In this document: in pieces, positions 62,492 to 64,000 of the stretch
Layout: every line of letters begins with the position of its first letter
Numbering within the stretch: the first letter of the stretch is position 1
NCBI GenBank assembly: GCA_947502635.1
Contig: CANNAN010000002.1
Span: forward strand, 124,001 to 188,000
Source: an uncultured Flavobacteriaceae bacterium
GTDB lineage: Bacteria > Bacteroidota > Bacteroidia > Flavobacteriales > Flavobacteriaceae
Direction: 5' to 3'
Length of the DNA: 64,000 bases
The notes under the pieces: generated by a model
The model's input: only the letters and a program-made list of their open reading frames with translations
What the model was told of the DNA's origin: nothing
Databases searched by the model: none
Position numbers and translations under genes: made by a program

Positions 62492-62794
62492 TTATAATTT
62501 TTCACCTTTTGTTATAAAAGTAGATTTTATAGAGTCTACTTTTAGTTTTTCAAAACTTTTTCTTTTATCATCATTTATAAAATTCAGAAAATCATCATTA
62601 GTGTTAAACGAAATAAAATGTAATTCATAAGGTAATACTCCTTCTGAATTAATAAAACTATCATCATTTGGTCTTATTCTATATAGAAGTTTTCCGTTGT
62701 ATTCGTTTAAAATGGGAAGCACTAGCGATTCGTACTCATGGAATACTTCTTCTTTTCCTTCTTGTATAAAAATAAAAACTGTTATGTAAATCAT
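62492..62794 (-). CDS. Dimeric alpha/beta-barrel (DUF1330-like) protein
   Basis: A 100-residue protein starting MIYITVFIFIQEGKEEVFHE, with a beta-alpha-beta pattern as in DUF1330 or ferredoxin-like monooxygenase-type proteins (YESLVLPILNEYNGKLLYRI, then HFISFNTNDDFLNFINDDKR). No catalytic residue is evident; function unknown. Confidence 0.6.
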   Translation of the reverse strand: MIYITVFIFIQEGKEEVFHEYESLVLPILNEYNGKLLYRIRPNDDSFINSEGVLPYELHFISFNTNDDFLNFINDDKRKSFEKLKVDSIKSTFITKGEKL

Positions 62795-62842
62795 TAAAAA
62801 TAAACCATTTTAATCATATTTTTCTGATCTTTTCAACTTAAT

Positions 62843-63544
62843 CTATTTGTTTTCAAATATTGCAACTGCTCTTACAGGCGATCCAGTGCCACCTCTAATT
62901 TTTAATGGTAGGCCAATAAAACGAAAACGACCTCTGTTTATTAACAAATGAAGGTTTACTAGGTTTTCGTAATGTGTAAAACCAAGTTTTCCGCAAATTT
63001 TATGAACTTCTTTGTTCGAGATTCCTGGTACCCCAGGAGACATGGTTTCAACTCCAAAAGCAGCTATTTTTTTATTTCCTAACCATTCTGTTGCCTTAGC
63101 TGTGATTCCTGGACCATCATTCCAATGTTTGGTAGTGAAATTTTTTCGATAATGATCTGTATATAATAAGATCGTATCCCCTTTTTTTATAGTAAGATTA
63201 TTTTTCTTGCACGCGTCTTTAATATCCTGAGTATCGATAAGTTCTTTTAATCCTTTATGTGAAAAATCTAAACAAATACCTTCAGTATAAAACATAGAAA
63301 GTGGCATTGTGTCTATAGATTGCTCTTTATACTCCTTAGCCATATGATTTATAGCATCTACATGAGTTCCAGTATGTTCTCCTAATTCTAATTTATGAAC
63401 ACTTGGGGTTTTTATTTCTGAGTTAGGATAGCCTTCCCATTCTTCATGAGAATTATGAACACTCATTTTTACCTGGGGGAGTGTTTTATATACAGGCATT
63501 CCTGGGAAAATATCTTGACTTAAATCAATTATTTCACTCATCAT
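62843..63544 (-). CDS. Cyclase family protein (kynurenine formamidase-like)
   Basis: The 233-residue product (the second Met at 63541 is an equally good start) has the cyclase-family metal motif HTGTHVDAINHMAK (near 55-68), preceded by LSQDIFPGMPVYK. TILLYTDHYRKNFTTKHWN and GVETMSPGVPGISNKEVHKI follow. It hydrolyses N-formylkynurenine or a related amide with a divalent metal. Its stay in the heme region looks incidental. Confidence 0.87.
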   Translation of the reverse strand: MMSEIIDLSQDIFPGMPVYKTLPQVKMSVHNSHEEWEGYPNSEIKTPSVHKLELGEHTGTHVDAINHMAKEYKEQSIDTMPLSMFYTEGICLDFSHKGLKELIDTQDIKDACKKNNLTIKKGDTILLYTDHYRKNFTTKHWNDGPGITAKATEWLGNKKIAAFGVETMSPGVPGISNKEVHKICGKLGFTHYENLVNLHLLINRGRFRFIGLPLKIRGGTGSPVRAVAIFENK

Positions 63545-63556
63545 TCAAAAAACATT

Positions 63557-64000
63557 TTATACATAATGTTCATTCACTAATTCTATAACACTTTCTACAG
63601 TTGGTACTTTAGCTATTCTAACATCTTTAAAATGTTTTTTTGCTTCTTTAGCTGTGGTGTCGCCAATACAAAAAGCTATAACATCACTGTCATTTTTTTG
63701 TACAAAACTTTGCACGGTAGATGGACTGTAAAACATAACGCCTTCAACAGAATCATCTATTTTTACACCATCAAGCCTTGTTTGGTAGGCCTCTACCTCA
63801 TTTACTTTTATGTTGTTTTCGGTTAAAATAGTAGGTATATCATCTAACCTTAAATCGCTGCAAAAGTAAGTGACTTCGCTGCCTTCCATTTGTTCTACTA
63901 AGTATTCTGCTAGTTTTTTTGCGCTTTTTTCAAAATGTGTTACTTTTCCAATCTTGTTTTCTACCAAACGTTTGGTGCGTCTGCCAACACAGTAAATGTT
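63557..64000 (-). CDS. hemD: Uroporphyrinogen-III synthase, C-terminal part (5' end outside window)
   Basis: The frame stays open to the window edge (IYCVGRRTKRLVENKIGKVT at the edge), so the ATG at 63967 is only internal. HemD closes hydroxymethylbilane with D-ring inversion. The visible part includes the second-domain residues VEAYQTRLDGVKIDDSVEGV, MFYSPSTVQSFV (conserved SPS) and FCIGDTTAKEAKKHFKDV. Together with hemE, hemF and hemB it defines a heme pathway region. Confidence 0.88.
   Translation of the reverse strand, partial: NIYCVGRRTKRLVENKIGKVTHFEKSAKKLAEYLVEQMEGSEVTYFCSDLRLDDIPTILTENNIKVNEVEAYQTRLDGVKIDDSVEGVMFYSPSTVQSFVQKNDSDVIAFCIGDTTAKEAKKHFKDVRIAKVPTVESVIELVNEHYV

Noticed and set aside
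1-64000. tRNA, rRNA or CRISPR genes
   Set aside because: All gaps above about 100 bp were read for cloverleaf arms with a T-loop signature and for evenly spaced direct repeats. None was found, though this was by eye and short or odd forms could be missed.

Overview
The window is AT-rich DNA from a member of the Bacteroidota, almost certainly a marine-type Flavobacteriaceae. The evidence is a gliding-motility lipoprotein (GldH), many short lipoproteins with SPII signals, DUF4292 and CCDC81/SPOR proteins, a PSP1-domain protein, TTG starts and near-absent Shine-Dalgarno sites. No tRNA, rRNA, CRISPR array or intact insertion sequence was seen.

Region 1 (1-7.2 kb) is ordinary chromosome: the end of a polysaccharide flippase, dUTPase, a sugar-nucleotide pyrophosphorylase, a TPR / LolA-like lipoprotein / EnvC-like envelope operon, and a convergent glycerophosphodiester phosphodiesterase.

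Region 2 (about 7.2-22.6 kb) is an accessory island with nearly all genes on the minus strand. It holds an intact type VI secretion tube/carrier gene (TssD/Hcp) with a C-terminal extension. A candidate effector and a secreted candidate immunity protein follow it almost without spacing. Beside this lies a decayed second set: the 3' end of another tssD and a LysM-NlpC-type effector broken by one stop and two frameshifts. Beyond them is an array of single-gene modules (DUF6892-like, DUF3788, HEAT-like, barrel, M23 peptidase, toroid-fold, UBA-fused and unknown proteins). These are separated by a conserved intergenic repeat of about 200 bp (five copies plus a fragment) and by two other attC-like repeats. 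Part of the array (GNAT pseudogene plus DUF6892-like gene) is duplicated 8 kb apart. The layout resembles the recombinase-associated polyimmunity clusters described for Bacteroidales, but no recombinase and no T6SS structural gene is in the window. A strongly structured 106-nt hairpin of unknown function sits at the right edge.

Region 3 (22.6-34.8 kb) is housekeeping and envelope: thioesterase, HU-like/SPOR protein, dprA, grpB-family gene, trpS, GlsB-like protein, plsC-like acyltransferase, a lipoprotein / ECF sigma / barrel operon with two perfect 20-bp palindromes upstream, and recA.

Region 4 (35-46 kb) has a trhO-trhP-ferredoxin operon that unites both known routes to 5-hydroxyuridine in tRNA. 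It continues with PSP1-gldH, two tandem penicillin-binding protein 1A genes separated by a duplicated gldH tail, and the two subunits of a 3-oxoacid CoA-transferase.

Region 5 (46-64 kb) runs mostly on the minus strand: an oligopeptide-type double ABC ATPase, an exonuclease, penicillin acylase, MGMT, a CNNM-type protein, and a heme biosynthesis region (hemB, hemF, hemE, start of hemD) interspersed with unrelated small genes. A TTG-started SF2 helicase with membrane segments is transcribed the other way.
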